A DNA stretch of 64,000 nt, from NCBI GenBank assembly GCA_963819635.1, contig CAWFWX010000004.1, positions 1-64,000 on the forward strand. Direction: 5' to 3'. The position numbers and the translations under genes were made by a program. Position 1 is the first letter of the stretch. The number at the start of each line of letters is the position of its first letter. Source of the DNA: JACVRW01 sp963819635 (GTDB lineage: Bacteria > Actinomycetota > Thermoleophilia > Solirubrobacterales > Thermoleophilaceae). Positions 1 through 7,719 of this stretch are shown here, piece after piece. A model generated the notes under the pieces. The model was not told where the DNA came from. It did not search any database and saw nothing but the letters and a program-made list of their open reading frames with translations.

Positions 1-405
1 GGGTTCGGCCACCTGCTCGGGAACACGATCCCGTTCGTGATCATGGGGCTTCTGATCGCGGTCGAGGGCGCACGCCGCCTGCTCGGCGTGTTCGCGATCG
101 TGGCGCTCGTGAGCGGCCTCGGCACATGGCTCGTGGCGCCCGAGGGGACCATCCACGTGGGCGCGAGCGGGGTCGTGTTCGGGTTCGCGACCTACCTGAT
201 AGCGCGCGGCTGGTTCAACCGGCGCCCGGGCCAGATCGCGATCGGCCTCGTGGTCGTCGTGCTGTGGGGCGGCGTGCTCCTGGCCGGGCTCCAGCCGCGC
301 GAGGGCATCTCCTGGCAGGGGCATCTGTTCGGGGCGATCGGCGGAGTGGTCGCGGCGCGCCTGCTGGCGCGCGGCGATGCCGGGCGGGTCCCGGCCCGGG
401 CGTAG
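1..405 (+). CDS. Rhomboid family intramembrane serine protease, 3' part
   Basis: The gene enters from the left edge, so its start is missing; the frame is open from base 1 to a TAG at 403-405. Visible rhomboid signatures are GHLLGN near the beginning (codons 3-8), the catalytic serine in GASGVVFG (Ser at about base 166) and the partner histidine in GHLFGAIGG (His at about base 322). Several hydrophobic helices separate them. Rhomboids cleave transmembrane substrates inside the membrane; the substrate cannot be told from sequence. The downstream molybdopterin gene starts 10 bases later on the same strand. Confidence 0.9.
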   Translation, partial: GFGHLLGNTIPFVIMGLLIAVEGARRLLGVFAIVALVSGLGTWLVAPEGTIHVGASGVVFGFATYLIARGWFNRRPGQIAIGLVVVVLWGGVLLAGLQPREGISWQGHLFGAIGGVVAARLLARGDAGRVPARA

Positions 406-415
406 CATCTGCCGG

Positions 416-715
416 GTGGAGGTCACGGTTCGCCTGTTCGCGATGCTGCGCGAGCGCGCCGGCGCGCAGGAGCTGACGCTCGAGCTCCCGGACGGCGCGC
501 GCGTGAGCGACGCGCTCCGCAGCGAGGCCCTCGCCGGCCTGGCCGACGGCATCCCGCTGGTGATGGCGGTGAATCGCGAGTACGCGGACGGCGAGCAGGT
601 GCTCGACCCGGGTGACGAGCTGGCGCTGATCCCGCCGGTGCAGCGGCGGGTCGACCGCCGCGGCGCCGTGGGTCCGGGTGAGCGGGGAGCCGCTGTCGCT
701 GGACGCACTCGCTGA
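416..715 (+). CDS. moaD: Molybdopterin synthase small subunit MoaD (frame-shifted near its end)
   Basis: This is a ubiquitin-fold sulfur carrier for molybdenum cofactor synthesis. From a GTG at 416 it reads VEVTVRLFAMLRERAG and continues to DELALIPPV, which is the MoaD core of about 75 residues. The family ends in Gly-Gly, but the frame as read goes off into Arg-rich sequence to 715. Removing one base at 640-641 gives IPPVSGG and then runs in frame into MoaE. The true product is therefore either MoaD or, more likely, a MoaD-MoaE fusion with a 9-residue linker. The 300-base span given here is only the frame as sequenced. Confidence 0.8.
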   Translation: MEVTVRLFAMLRERAGAQELTLELPDGARVSDALRSEALAGLADGIPLVMAVNREYADGEQVLDPGDELALIPPVQRRVDRRGAVGPGERGAAVAGRTR

Positions 716-1067
716 GCGGGTGCGCGACCCGCGCGCCGGCGCGGTCGTCACGTTCTCGGGCGTCACGCGCGACGTGGAACGGCTCGAGTACGAGGCCTAC
801 GCCGAGATGGCCGAGGAGCGGATGCGCGCGATCGCAGGCGAGGCGCTCGAGGCGCACGGCCTGTGCGCGGCCGCCGTCGAGCACCGCGTGGGCACGGTGC
901 CGCTGTCGGAGCCGAGCGTGATCGTGGCGGTCTCGGCGCCGCACCGCGGCGAGGCGTTCGCGGGCGCCCGCCAGATCATCGACCGCGTCAAGGCCGAGGC
1001 GCCGATCTGGAAGAAGGAGATCGAGGGCGGCGAGGAGCGCTGGGTCAGCGGGACGCGGCCGAGCTGA
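678..1067 (+). CDS. moaE: Molybdopterin synthase catalytic subunit MoaE
   Basis: MoaE transfers sulfur from the MoaD C-terminus to precursor Z to make molybdopterin. The frame from GTG 678 gives 129 residues. MoaE features are present: AGAVVTFSGVTRD near the N-terminus, LEYEAYAEMAEERM, then HRVGTVPLSEPSVIVAV and the C-terminal lysine segment DRVKAEAPIWKKE that holds the catalytic lysines. It overlaps the MoaD frame as read. After the one-base correction at 640-641 the GTG becomes an internal valine. The 3' end overlaps the convergent TetR gene by 23 bases. Confidence 0.88.
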   Translation: MSGEPLSLDALAERVRDPRAGAVVTFSGVTRDVERLEYEAYAEMAEERMRAIAGEALEAHGLCAAAVEHRVGTVPLSEPSVIVAVSAPHRGEAFAGARQIIDRVKAEAPIWKKEIEGGEERWVSGTRPS

Positions 1068-1658
1068 GGCGGTCGCCCTCGCCCGCGGCCATCACGGCGC
1101 CGGCCAGTGAACCCAGCAGGAAGTCGCGCAACTCGGCTCGGGTCAGATCCCGGTGGTCGAGCCAGTCGAGGATCGCGCCGTCCATGAGCCAGAGCCACGC
1201 GCGCGCGGCCGTGCGGAGCTTCGGCGGTGGCGGGCCGTCGCGCCGAGGCCCTCGAGGATGCGAGCGGACGTCGCATCGCGTATGCCGTCGATCAACGCCT
1301 TCACCTCGGGCACCTCGCCCACGCTCTCCATCAGCTTGCGGTAGGCCGTCTCGTTCTCCTCGATCCAGGCGAGGAACGCGTCCAGGCTGCCAGCGAGCGC
1401 CTCGAGGGGAGGCAGGTCCGGATCGGGCTGGGTGCGCCGCGCGATCTCCTCGGCTCCCTGCTGCAGCGTGGCGACGAAGTAGTCCTGCTTGCTCGGGAAG
1501 TAGTGGTAGAGGAGCGCCTTCGAGATGCCGGCCTCGCGGGCGATGCGGGCCATGGACAGCTCCGCGAACGAGTGCTTCGCGAACAGCTCCGCGCCCAGCT
1601 CGAGCAGCTGGCGGCGGCGGTCGTCGACCTGAAGGCGGGTGTAGGCGGGCACGGCCAT
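1045..1658 (-). CDS. TetR family transcriptional regulator (one-base frameshift)
   Basis: The N-terminal TetR helix-turn-helix is clear: MARIAREAGISKALLYHYF at about residues 36-54, preceded by a RRRQLLELGAELFAKHSF helix. The ligand domain continues through AFLAWIEENETAYRKLMESV. The reading frame breaks at about 1239-1240, where the third base of an alanine codon appears to be missing; the continuation in the next frame reads RTAARAWLWLMDGAILDWLD and ends at 1045. The restored protein would be about 204 residues, normal for the family. The tail overlaps MoaE, and the start is 108 bases from the divergent LPRTG gene, which it might regulate. Ligand unknown. Confidence 0.82.
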
Positions 1659-1766
1659 ATCGGCCGAGTCTAGAGATGCTGTTGACCCACGGTCGATAAT
1701 GAAGCGTCCGCGCAGGATCGGTTGCAGGGGGCAGGGGCGCCTCGGTATGGCTCGAAAGCGCGCTCC

Positions 1767-2252
1767 ATGCGTCGTCCCTCATCCGTTGCCGCGGTGCTCG
1801 TCCTGACCGCGCTCGCGCTCTCGCTTCCGTTCATGCTGGCGATCACCGCCTCCGCGCTCGCGCAGGAGCCTGAGCCGCCCAGCGGTGAGCCGCAGGAGCC
1901 CGGCGGCGAGCCCCAGCAGCCCGGGGAGGAGCCCACGACGACGGTTCCGGAGACCGGCGGCGAGGCGCCCGGCACCGGCGGCGGCGCGCTGCCGCGTACA
2001 GGCTGGGACGCCCTCCTCTACTTCGCGCTCGGTGCCGGGCTGCTCCTGGCGGGCGCCCGCCTCCGCGTGCTGACCCGGATCAAGGCGGCCGTACAGCGCG
2101 TGCGCAGACGCAACACCGAGGTCGCGCTCCGCGAGGCCCTCGAGCCGATCCGGGCCGCTCGCCTCTCGCCGCCCGGTCAGGATCCCGATCCGGGCCCGCT
2201 GCACGTGGAGCCGAGCACGCCGACGGCGCGCCGCTCCGTGGGCCTCCGCTAG
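1767..2252 (+). CDS. LPxTG-motif surface protein, Pro/Glu-rich, with cytoplasmic tail
   Basis: The product is 161 residues. It has a signal peptide (MRRPSSVAAVLVLTALALSL, cleavage likely after ASALAQ), an acidic Pro/Gly/Glu-rich stretch at residues 34-72, a sortase-like LPRTG at 75-79, a hydrophobic helix at about 83-98, and arginine-rich sequence after it. Sorting signals normally end shortly after the helix, but here about 60 more residues follow, so it could instead be a bitopic membrane protein. I start it at ATG 1767, not at the earlier in-frame 1722, because the signal peptide begins there. No sortase gene is in the window. Confidence 0.7.
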   Translation: MRRPSSVAAVLVLTALALSLPFMLAITASALAQEPEPPSGEPQEPGGEPQQPGEEPTTTVPETGGEAPGTGGGALPRTGWDALLYFALGAGLLLAGARLRVLTRIKAAVQRVRRRNTEVALREALEPIRAARLSPPGQDPDPGPLHVEPSTPTARRSVGLR

Positions 2253-2332
2253 GGCGGGACGCCCAGGGCTGGCCGAACCATCCCTGGGGCATCTACCGCG
2301 ACGGCCCGCCAGGCCGGAGAGTGGTCAGCGGA

Positions 2333-2791
2333 ATGGAATCCGCGACCAAGGAGACGGATGTGCTCACCGCAACACCCCCGGCGGCCGATGCCCTCGCGAC
2401 CCGTGAGAGCAGGACCTCGGCCGCCCTGATCGCCAACCGGCTGCTCCGCGGCCTGCCCACGGTGCGTGCGCTCCCGTCGCAGCGCGCCACGCACCAGCCC
2501 CCCTCGATCGAGCTCGTGCGGCAGATCCACGCACGCGCCAGGCGCAAGCGCGCCGGGCCGCCGAGCCCGACGGGCTGGGCCTTCCTCGAGCTCCGCCCGC
2601 AGACCTCGGGGGTCGGCAGCTTCTGGAAGGTGTCAAGCCAGGCTTCGAGCGGCTATGTCTTCATCCTCTTCGAGCACTACTCGTGTGTCGGGAGCTGGAC
2701 CTACGAGGGCCCGAGCTACCTGTACGTGGTCCTCGACAAGGGGCCGAGCTACCTGGGCTTCGTGTGCGGCGGCCAGCTCATCACGTCATGA
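2333..2791 (+). CDS. Hypothetical protein
   Basis: I do not recognise this 152-residue protein. From ATG 2333 it has a basic, Ala-rich N-terminal half with a QIHARARRKRAG stretch. The second half is rich in aromatic residues and contains two similar segments, EGPSYLYVVLDKGPSYLGFV, plus two cysteines (HYSC and VCGG). There is no signal peptide or transmembrane helix. Its stop codon abuts the stop of the convergent FHA gene with no spacer. The ATG at 2321 is an alternative start. Confidence 0.5.
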   Translation: MESATKETDVLTATPPAADALATRESRTSAALIANRLLRGLPTVRALPSQRATHQPPSIELVRQIHARARRKRAGPPSPTGWAFLELRPQTSGVGSFWKVSSQASSGYVFILFEHYSCVGSWTYEGPSYLYVVLDKGPSYLGFVCGGQLITS

Positions 2792-3475
2792 CTACGGCTG
2801 TCCGAGCTCCACGGGCAGCACGGCGCCGGTGTCGAGCGCCGCCTGCACGAGCGCCGCGCGCTTCTCGTTGTGCGGCAGCTCGCCGATGGCGAAGCGCTGA
2901 AACAGGGCGCGCAGGTGCGTCTTGACAGCGGACACGCTGAGGTGAAGCTCCTCGGCGATCTGCTGGTTCGTGGCGGGAGTGGCGTATGGCGAGCCCTCGG
3001 CGAAGGGGCGGCACAGCTCGACGAGGACCCGCCGCTGCGCCGGGGACAACTCCGGCGCAGCGCCCTCCCGGCCCATCACGGCGGTGCTCCGCGCACGGCG
3101 CCGGCCGGGCTCGCGGAAGATCAGCACAGTGGCGCCGATCTCGACCTGGTCTCCGTCGTGGAGCCGGCGCCGTCCCGCGACACGCTCCCCGTTCGCGAAC
3201 GTGCCGTTGCGCGACAGGCCGTCGTCGACGATGACCCACTCGCTGCCGATCGACGTGAGCTCGGCGTGCAGCCGCGAGACCCCTTCGTCCCACGGCAGCG
3301 AGATCTCGCACTCGTCGTCGCGGCCGACGGTCGTGGTCTCGCCCGCGCGGAGCGTCGCGATCACCTGCCCGCCCTCCCGGTCCCGGTAGACGAGGAAGGG
3401 CTGGCCGGCGCGCTCCGCCTCGATGCGTTCCTTCAGCTCGGCAGCCGAGGCTCGGTGTGGGCTGACCGGAGACAT
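2792..3475 (-). CDS. FHA domain protein with C-terminal helix-turn-helix
   Basis: The protein is 227 residues. An FHA phosphothreonine-binding domain spans about residues 25-120, with the signature residues visible in TTVGRDDECEISL, GVSRLHAEL and GLSRNGTFANG. After a basic linker, residues about 145-215 form a helix-turn-helix of the LuxR/sigma-4 type: ATNQQIAEELHLSVSAVKTHLRAL. This suggests a transcription factor whose partner or oligomer state responds to Ser/Thr phosphorylation; no kinase gene is nearby. The ATG at 3475 lies directly after the terminator hairpin of the upstream gene. Confidence 0.82.
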   Translation of the reverse strand: MSPVSPHRASAAELKERIEAERAGQPFLVYRDREGGQVIATLRAGETTTVGRDDECEISLPWDEGVSRLHAELTSIGSEWVIVDDGLSRNGTFANGERVAGRRRLHDGDQVEIGATVLIFREPGRRRARSTAVMGREGAAPELSPAQRRVLVELCRPFAEGSPYATPATNQQIAEELHLSVSAVKTHLRALFQRFAIGELPHNEKRAALVQAALDTGAVLPVELGQP

Positions 3476-3477
3476 GA

Positions 3478-3512
3478 GAGGGAGCGCGGCCAGTCTACGG
3501 CCGCGCTCCCTC
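3478..3512 (-). terminator. Strong hairpin, probable intrinsic terminator of the EEP-family gene
   Basis: A perfect 14-base inverted repeat (3478-3491 with 3499-3512) closes a 7-base loop. It begins 5 bases after the stop of the minus-strand exported phosphodiesterase and ends just before the FHA gene start. No T tract follows, which is common for terminators in high-GC actinobacteria. Confidence 0.7.
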
Positions 3513-3517
3513 GGTCG

Positions 3518-4782
3518 CTAGTGCCTATGGTGCCCGTGCCGCTTCTCGATCTCGAGATCGACCGCCACGAGGCGGTGGTCGGACGACGGGAAGCCGTTGC
3601 CGTCGGGCAGGCCCTGGAACGTTCCGACGAGCCGGAACAGCGGGTCGCTGTTCAGCGGCCAGAACACGAATCCGTCCTCGATCTCGATGCCGCGGTCGGG
3701 CAGCACGTAGTCGGCGCGCAGGTTGCCCGGCGCCCCGTCGGCGAAGTCCGCCGTGTCGAAGGCGGGGTCGCCCTTGTGGCTCGCGTTGATGCCGCCCTGA
3801 AGGGCCGCCTGCTGCGGCCCGCCGGGACTCGTCGGCGTGAAACTCGTGTTGATCCGCGGGTGATTCAAGCAGCTGGCGGATCGCGAAGTCCACGCTGTCG
3901 CCGTCGAACGGGTCGGCGTTCTGGTCGCCGGCGATCACGAAGTGCTCGCCGCGGCGAAGGCCGCCATGGCGTCCCTCGTCGTCGTAGATGTAGCCACTTG
4001 CGCCGGGGCTGATGTAGTCCGCCCAGAAGCGGATCTCGTCGTGGTTCCGCCGCCCGTTGCGGTCCTCCGGGCCGTCGAACACCGGCGGCGTCGGATGGCT
4101 CACGAGGAAGTGGACCCGCTTCCCGTGGCCGGTCTCGATCGGCAGGTCCCAGTGGCTCTTGGACGAGAGCCGGAAGACGTCGAGCTCGTCGGGCGAATAC
4201 CACCCCGGAGGAAGCAGCGCCCCCGGCATGTCCTTCCAGAGGAAGTGCTGGAAGGTCCGCGCGCGCTTGTAGTCGATCGGCAGGCGCGAGAAGACGGCCA
4301 TGCCGAACTTGCCCGGGGAACTCGCCGAAGCCGAACGAGTCGTTGCCGTAGAGGACCGAGCCCGGCGTGGTCACCACCTGACCGTTGTTGTCGAGATCCT
4401 TTCCGGACGCGATGCCGGTGTTGGATGGCGCCACGAAGCGGAACGGGAACTTGATTGCGCGGGCCCCGTTGTGGGGGACCGAGAGGTAGTTCTTCTGGAA
4501 CAGGCGGGCGGCCTGCTGGTCCGGTACGAAGTCGAACTCGTTGATGAGCAGCACGTCGGGACGCGCGCGCTGGATGATCTCGGCGACGTTCTGCAGCTGA
4601 GGGTCGTCGCCGTTCGAGAGCTCCTGCAGGAGCTGCCCGTCGGCGTTCCGGTTGACGGACGCGTTGAAGGTCGCGAACCGCAGCTCGCGCTCGTCGTTCT
4701 TCGCGAGAGCCGGCGCCGCCGCGGCGAGCGCGATCGTCCCCACCACCACGGAAATCAGGCCCCTGCCGATCCTGGAGGTCAC
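3518..4782 (-). CDS. Exported endonuclease/exonuclease/phosphatase family protein (two one-base frameshifts)
   Basis: The GTG at 4782 has an excellent ribosome site (AAAGGAG 6 bases upstream) and begins a signal peptide that ends at about APALAK. The EEP fold follows: LRFATFNASVN at the metal site, RPDVLLINEFDF, later GEHFVIAGDQNADPFDGDS and a C-terminal SSDHRLVAVDLEIE, with the expected N, E, D-N and D-H residues. The frame changes at about 4311 and about 3869. At each place one extra base sits in a G-C pair, and removing it restores continuity (FPGKFGMAVFSRL; RQLLNHPRIN). The restored length is about 420 residues. It probably acts outside the cell on nucleic acid or a phosphoester; the substrate is unknown. 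Confidence 0.82.
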
Positions 4783-4852
4783 TGCATCTCCTTTTTCGAG
4801 AGCGTGCGAGGGTAAGCGAAACGGCGCTGTCGTGATGTGAAGGTCTGGGGAA

Positions 4853-5458
4853 CTAGCGGTGGAGAAGGAGTTCCCGGCTGCTCTCCGCGATCCAGTTCTC
4901 GATCCGGTCGAGCGACCAGCCGTAGCTGTCGCGCAGGACGAGCGCGAACCGGAAGTCGGCGATCGCGGCGAGCGTCTCGGCGGCCTCGTCCCGATCGACG
5001 GACGCGTCGAGTGCGCCCAGCTCCTCGAGCAGGCCGATCATCGAGGCCGCGCCCGCCATGTGGCGCCGGTGACCCTCCTCGAGCACCGAGGCGAGCTCAG
5101 GCTCGGCTGCCGCGCCGGTAACGAGGGCGTGGAGGATGTCGCCGCAGTTCTCCAGGATCGACCGGGTGACGCGCGCGGGGGCCGCCGCGATCTCCGAGGG
5201 ATCGCCTGACTCGGCGGCGGCGCGCGCGATGGCCGGGACGTCCGCCTCCTGGTCGATCAGGTCGTTCAGCCGCTCGACGAGCGCCTGCTTCGAGCCGACG
5301 CTGTCGTACACGGTCTGCGCCGAGACGCCGGCCGCCTTGGCGATGTCCCGCACGCTCGTGCTCGCGTAGCCGCCCTCGGCGAAGAGCCGGCGCGCCGCTC
5401 GGAGGATCTCGTCTCGGGTGAGTTGCGCTTGGCGCTGTCGGAGGCTGGGACTTGACAT
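4853..5458 (-). CDS. TetR family transcriptional regulator
   Basis: This is a 201-residue TetR repressor with an intact N-terminal helix-turn-helix, SVRDIAKAAGVSAQTVYDSV at about residues 35-54, and a mostly helical ligand domain. It is divergent from the SnoaL-like gene with a 64-base gap that holds a good sigma-70 promoter and repeated sequence elements. It therefore probably represses that neighbour and itself. The ligand is not predictable. Confidence 0.88.
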   Translation of the reverse strand: MSSPSLRQRQAQLTRDEILRAARRLFAEGGYASTSVRDIAKAAGVSAQTVYDSVGSKQALVERLNDLIDQEADVPAIARAAAESGDPSEIAAAPARVTRSILENCGDILHALVTGAAAEPELASVLEEGHRRHMAGAASMIGLLEELGALDASVDRDEAAETLAAIADFRFALVLRDSYGWSLDRIENWIAESSRELLLHR

Positions 5459-5496
5459 ACGTTCCAGTTACCTTACACTCGTTCCAGTCATTGGAC
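5452..5496 (+). promoter_or_regulatory. Promoter and probable TetR operator for the SnoaL-like gene
   Basis: A TTGACA box at 5452-5457 and a TACACT box at 5474-5479, with a 16-base spacer, point towards the gene at 5523. The nonamer CGTTCCAGT occurs twice in direct orientation, at 5460-5468 inside the spacer and at 5480-5488 just past the -10 box, 20 bases apart. The second copy also forms a short inverted repeat, TCCA-GTCAT-TGGA. The placement fits repressor binding by the divergent TetR protein; binding is inference. Confidence 0.6.
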
Positions 5497-5522
5497 TCAC
5501 ATTCTACCGAAAGGATCGGAAC

Positions 5523-5936
5523 ATGACGACGACCACCACGACCACCGACTCCACCGCGATCGCGGCTCGGATCTTCCAGCAGCTCGAGGACGCGTGGAAC
5601 GCGGCCGACGGCGCGGCTTTCGGGACCTACTTCACCGACGACAGCGACTTCGTGAACATCCGCGGCGAGCACCATCGCGGCGGGGTCGCGATCGGGCACG
5701 GGCACCAGGGGATCTTCGACACGATCTACGCGGGCAGCAGGGTCCGCTACGAGCCCGAGCTCGCGCGGAGCGTGGCGCCGGGGATCATCGTGGCGCTCGC
5801 CGGCGCGACGCTCGAGGTGCCGGCCGGGCCACTCCAGGGAGTCCACAACGCGCGTATGACCGTCGTGATCGCCGAGCAGGACGGACGCTGGCTGATCACC
5901 GCGTTCCACAACACGCTCGTGGCCAAGGGTCGCTGA
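5523..5936 (+). CDS. SnoaL-like / DUF4440 (NTF2-fold) protein
   Basis: The product is 137 residues, beginning at an ATG preceded by AAAGGA. After a Thr-rich start it has the NTF2-like pattern of the SgcJ/EcaC group: QQLEDAWNAADGAAFGTYF, then TDDSDFVNIRGE, and a C-terminal strand GRWLITAFHNTLV. Such proteins are small cone-shaped dimers used as enzymes or ligand binders. The specific reaction is unknown. Control by the divergent TetR gene is likely from the promoter layout. Confidence 0.75.
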   Translation: MTTTTTTTDSTAIAARIFQQLEDAWNAADGAAFGTYFTDDSDFVNIRGEHHRGGVAIGHGHQGIFDTIYAGSRVRYEPELARSVAPGIIVALAGATLEVPAGPLQGVHNARMTVVIAEQDGRWLITAFHNTLVAKGR

Positions 5937-5944
5937 GCCGCTTC

Positions 5945-6820
5945 CTACCGACCTCGGAGCGCGGCTTCGCATGGCGCTCGCCTCGATTGGCGAGCGATTG
6001 ACCACCGGGCCGCCCGCGCTCTCGCGATTGCGCTGTGGGGGCTCCGCGGCGTGGACGCTGCGAGATCGAGGGCCGGGTCGTGCTGGAGCACCCGCCGCTC
6101 GAGCTCGCGCAGCACGAGCGATGGCTCGATCCCGAGCTCGGTCGAGAGCAACTGCCGGAGCTGCCTGTAGGCCGCGAGCGCCTGCGCCTGCCTGCCGGAG
6201 CGGTACAGGGCCAGCATGAGCTGGGCTCGGATTCGCTCGCGCAGCGGATGGCGCGCGACCAGCGCCGACAGCTCGCCGGCCAGCGCGGCGTGCCTGCCGA
6301 GCGCAAGATCGGCATCCATGCGGTCCTCCAGGCATGCCAGGCGCAGCTCCTCGAGCCGCCCCCCCTCGATCGCGGCGAATGGCTCGTCGAACTCGGCCAG
6401 CGCGGGCCCCCGCCACAGCGCCAGCGCGTCACGCAGGGGCCGAGCGGCTCGAGCGGCGAACCCGTCTGCGAGCGCCGCGCGACCCTGCTCGCGCAGCCGC
6501 TCGAAGCGCACGAAGTCGAGCGCCTCGGGCGCGATCTGAACCGCGTAGCCCCCGGGCCGAGTGACGAGCATCTCGGCGGGCAGCAACTTGCGCAGGTTCG
6601 AGACGTGGATCTGCACCATCTTGACCGCGCTCCGCGGCGCCCGTTCGCCCCACAGATCGTCGACCAGACGCTCGACGGCCAACGTCCGGTTGGCGTCGAC
6701 CAGCAGGCGTGCGAGCAGCGCCCGCTGCCCCGCCGGTCCGAGCGCGACCGGCGCGCGCCAGACTCGCAGCTCGAGCGTCCCGAGAAGGCGCGCATCCACG
6801 CCCGAGAAGGCCGCGCTCAT
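5945..6820 (-). CDS. BTAD-domain (SARP/AfsR-like) transcriptional regulator
   Basis: The protein is 291 residues. An N-terminal winged-helix (OmpR-like) DNA-binding domain covers about residues 10-100 (LLGTLELRVW, ERLVDDLWGERAPRSAVKMV, VSNLRKLL). The all-helical BTAD domain follows (RLEELRLACLEDRMDADLAL, ALYRSGRQAQALAAYRQL, GIEPSLVLRELERRVL). It lacks the ATPase and TPR regions of large AfsR proteins. Its start overlaps the stop of the methyltransferase by 4 bases (ATGA), so the two are translationally coupled. The last 30 residues are basic and of low complexity. Confidence 0.85.
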   Translation of the reverse strand: MSAAFSGVDARLLGTLELRVWRAPVALGPAGQRALLARLLVDANRTLAVERLVDDLWGERAPRSAVKMVQIHVSNLRKLLPAEMLVTRPGGYAVQIAPEALDFVRFERLREQGRAALADGFAARAARPLRDALALWRGPALAEFDEPFAAIEGGRLEELRLACLEDRMDADLALGRHAALAGELSALVARHPLRERIRAQLMLALYRSGRQAQALAAYRQLRQLLSTELGIEPSLVLRELERRVLQHDPALDLAASTPRSPHSAIARARAARWSIARQSRRAPCEAALRGR

Positions 6821-7653
6821 GGCTTCTTCGTGGCGACGAGCGAGATGCTCTCGACCGCGTAGGTGTTGCAGGCGTCGAGCGCTCGCTCCGAGAGGAAGCG
6901 GTAGTCATTCCTCCGAACTTCCGCCACCTCGAGGCCCTGGGACTCGATCGCCTCCAGGTAGCTGGTCTTAGGAATCGCTCCCGCGATGCAGGCGGCCCAC
7001 AGCTCGACGTTGCGCCTTGTGCGCTCCTTCAGCGGCCGGCCGCTCACGATGTCGGAGATCACGAGGCGCCCACTCGGCCGCAGGACCCGCGCTGCCTCGG
7101 CGAAGACCCTGTCCTTGAGCGGGGACAGGTTGATCACCCCGTTCGACAGGACCGCATCGAAGCTCGCGTCGGCGAGCGGGAGCTCCTCGATGCGCGACTC
7201 GACCAGCTCTACCTGCGAGAACCCGTCCCGGCCGCGCAGCCGAGCTGCCTTGTCGAGTTGCTCTTCGGTGAAGTCCACTCCGACGGCGCGGCCCGATTTC
7301 CCGACCAGTACCGCAGCGCAGAAGAGGTCGGTTCCCGATCCGGAGCCCAGGTCGGCCACGTGCTCGCCGGGCTGCAGCGCCGCCAGGTCCAGGTGATGCC
7401 CCACGCCAGCGAACGAGGCCAGCGCTTCGGCCGGAACGGCGTCGAGCAGCTCGCGCGCGTATCCGAGCTGCTCGGCCAGGCTCCGCCCCAGCTGGAAGTG
7501 GAGGTCGCCGTGCTCCTCGCGCGCCACGTGGCGGTACATGTCCTTGACCTCGGCCTCCAGGCGTGCGCCGTCCACGAGCGAGCTCGCGTCGAGCTGAGGC
7601 AATGCCACCGCTTGAGTCATCTCGTCGGTCGTCGGGCCAGTCGTGAAGCTCAT
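6817..7653 (-). CDS. SAM-dependent methyltransferase, arsenite-methyltransferase-like
   Basis: This is a 278-residue class I methyltransferase. The SAM-binding motif is VADLGSGSGTDLFCAA; later motifs are GVDFTEEQLDKAA, SFDAVLSNGVINL and EAARVLRPSGRLVISDIV. The segment WAACIAGAI matches the Cys-x-x-Gly-Ala region of ArsM proteins, which bind As(III). However, other arsenic-binding cysteines are not obvious and no ars gene is nearby, so the substrate remains open. The gene is the first of a two-gene unit with the BTAD regulator. A repeat-rich leader lies upstream. Confidence 0.78.
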   Translation of the reverse strand: MSFTTGPTTDEMTQAVALPQLDASSLVDGARLEAEVKDMYRHVAREEHGDLHFQLGRSLAEQLGYARELLDAVPAEALASFAGVGHHLDLAALQPGEHVADLGSGSGTDLFCAAVLVGKSGRAVGVDFTEEQLDKAARLRGRDGFSQVELVESRIEELPLADASFDAVLSNGVINLSPLKDRVFAEAARVLRPSGRLVISDIVSGRPLKERTRRNVELWAACIAGAIPKTSYLEAIESQGLEVAEVRRNDYRFLSERALDACNTYAVESISLVATKKP

Positions 7654-7684
7654 CGGGACTCCTGTAGGTCGGGGTGACTCGATC

Positions 7685-7715
7685 TCACACCCGCGCCGTG
7701 TGACCGCGCGTGTGA
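7685..7715. promoter_or_regulatory. Triple GTGTGA element upstream of the methyltransferase
   Basis: The hexamer GTGTGA occurs at 7698-7703 and 7710-7715 in direct orientation and at 7685-7690 inverted (TCACAC). The inverted pair TCACAC-N7-GTGTGA forms a symmetric site. It sits in the 66-base gap between the methyltransferase start and the end of the larger BTAD regulator. It could be an operator for one of the flanking regulators or part of a weak terminator. Confidence 0.35.
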
Positions 7716-7719
7716 TCTG

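Noticed and set aside
6817..7653. Assignment as arsM within an arsenic resistance operon
   Set aside because: Only one ArsM-like cysteine region is evident and no arsenic genes are adjacent, so I keep the general methyltransferase call.
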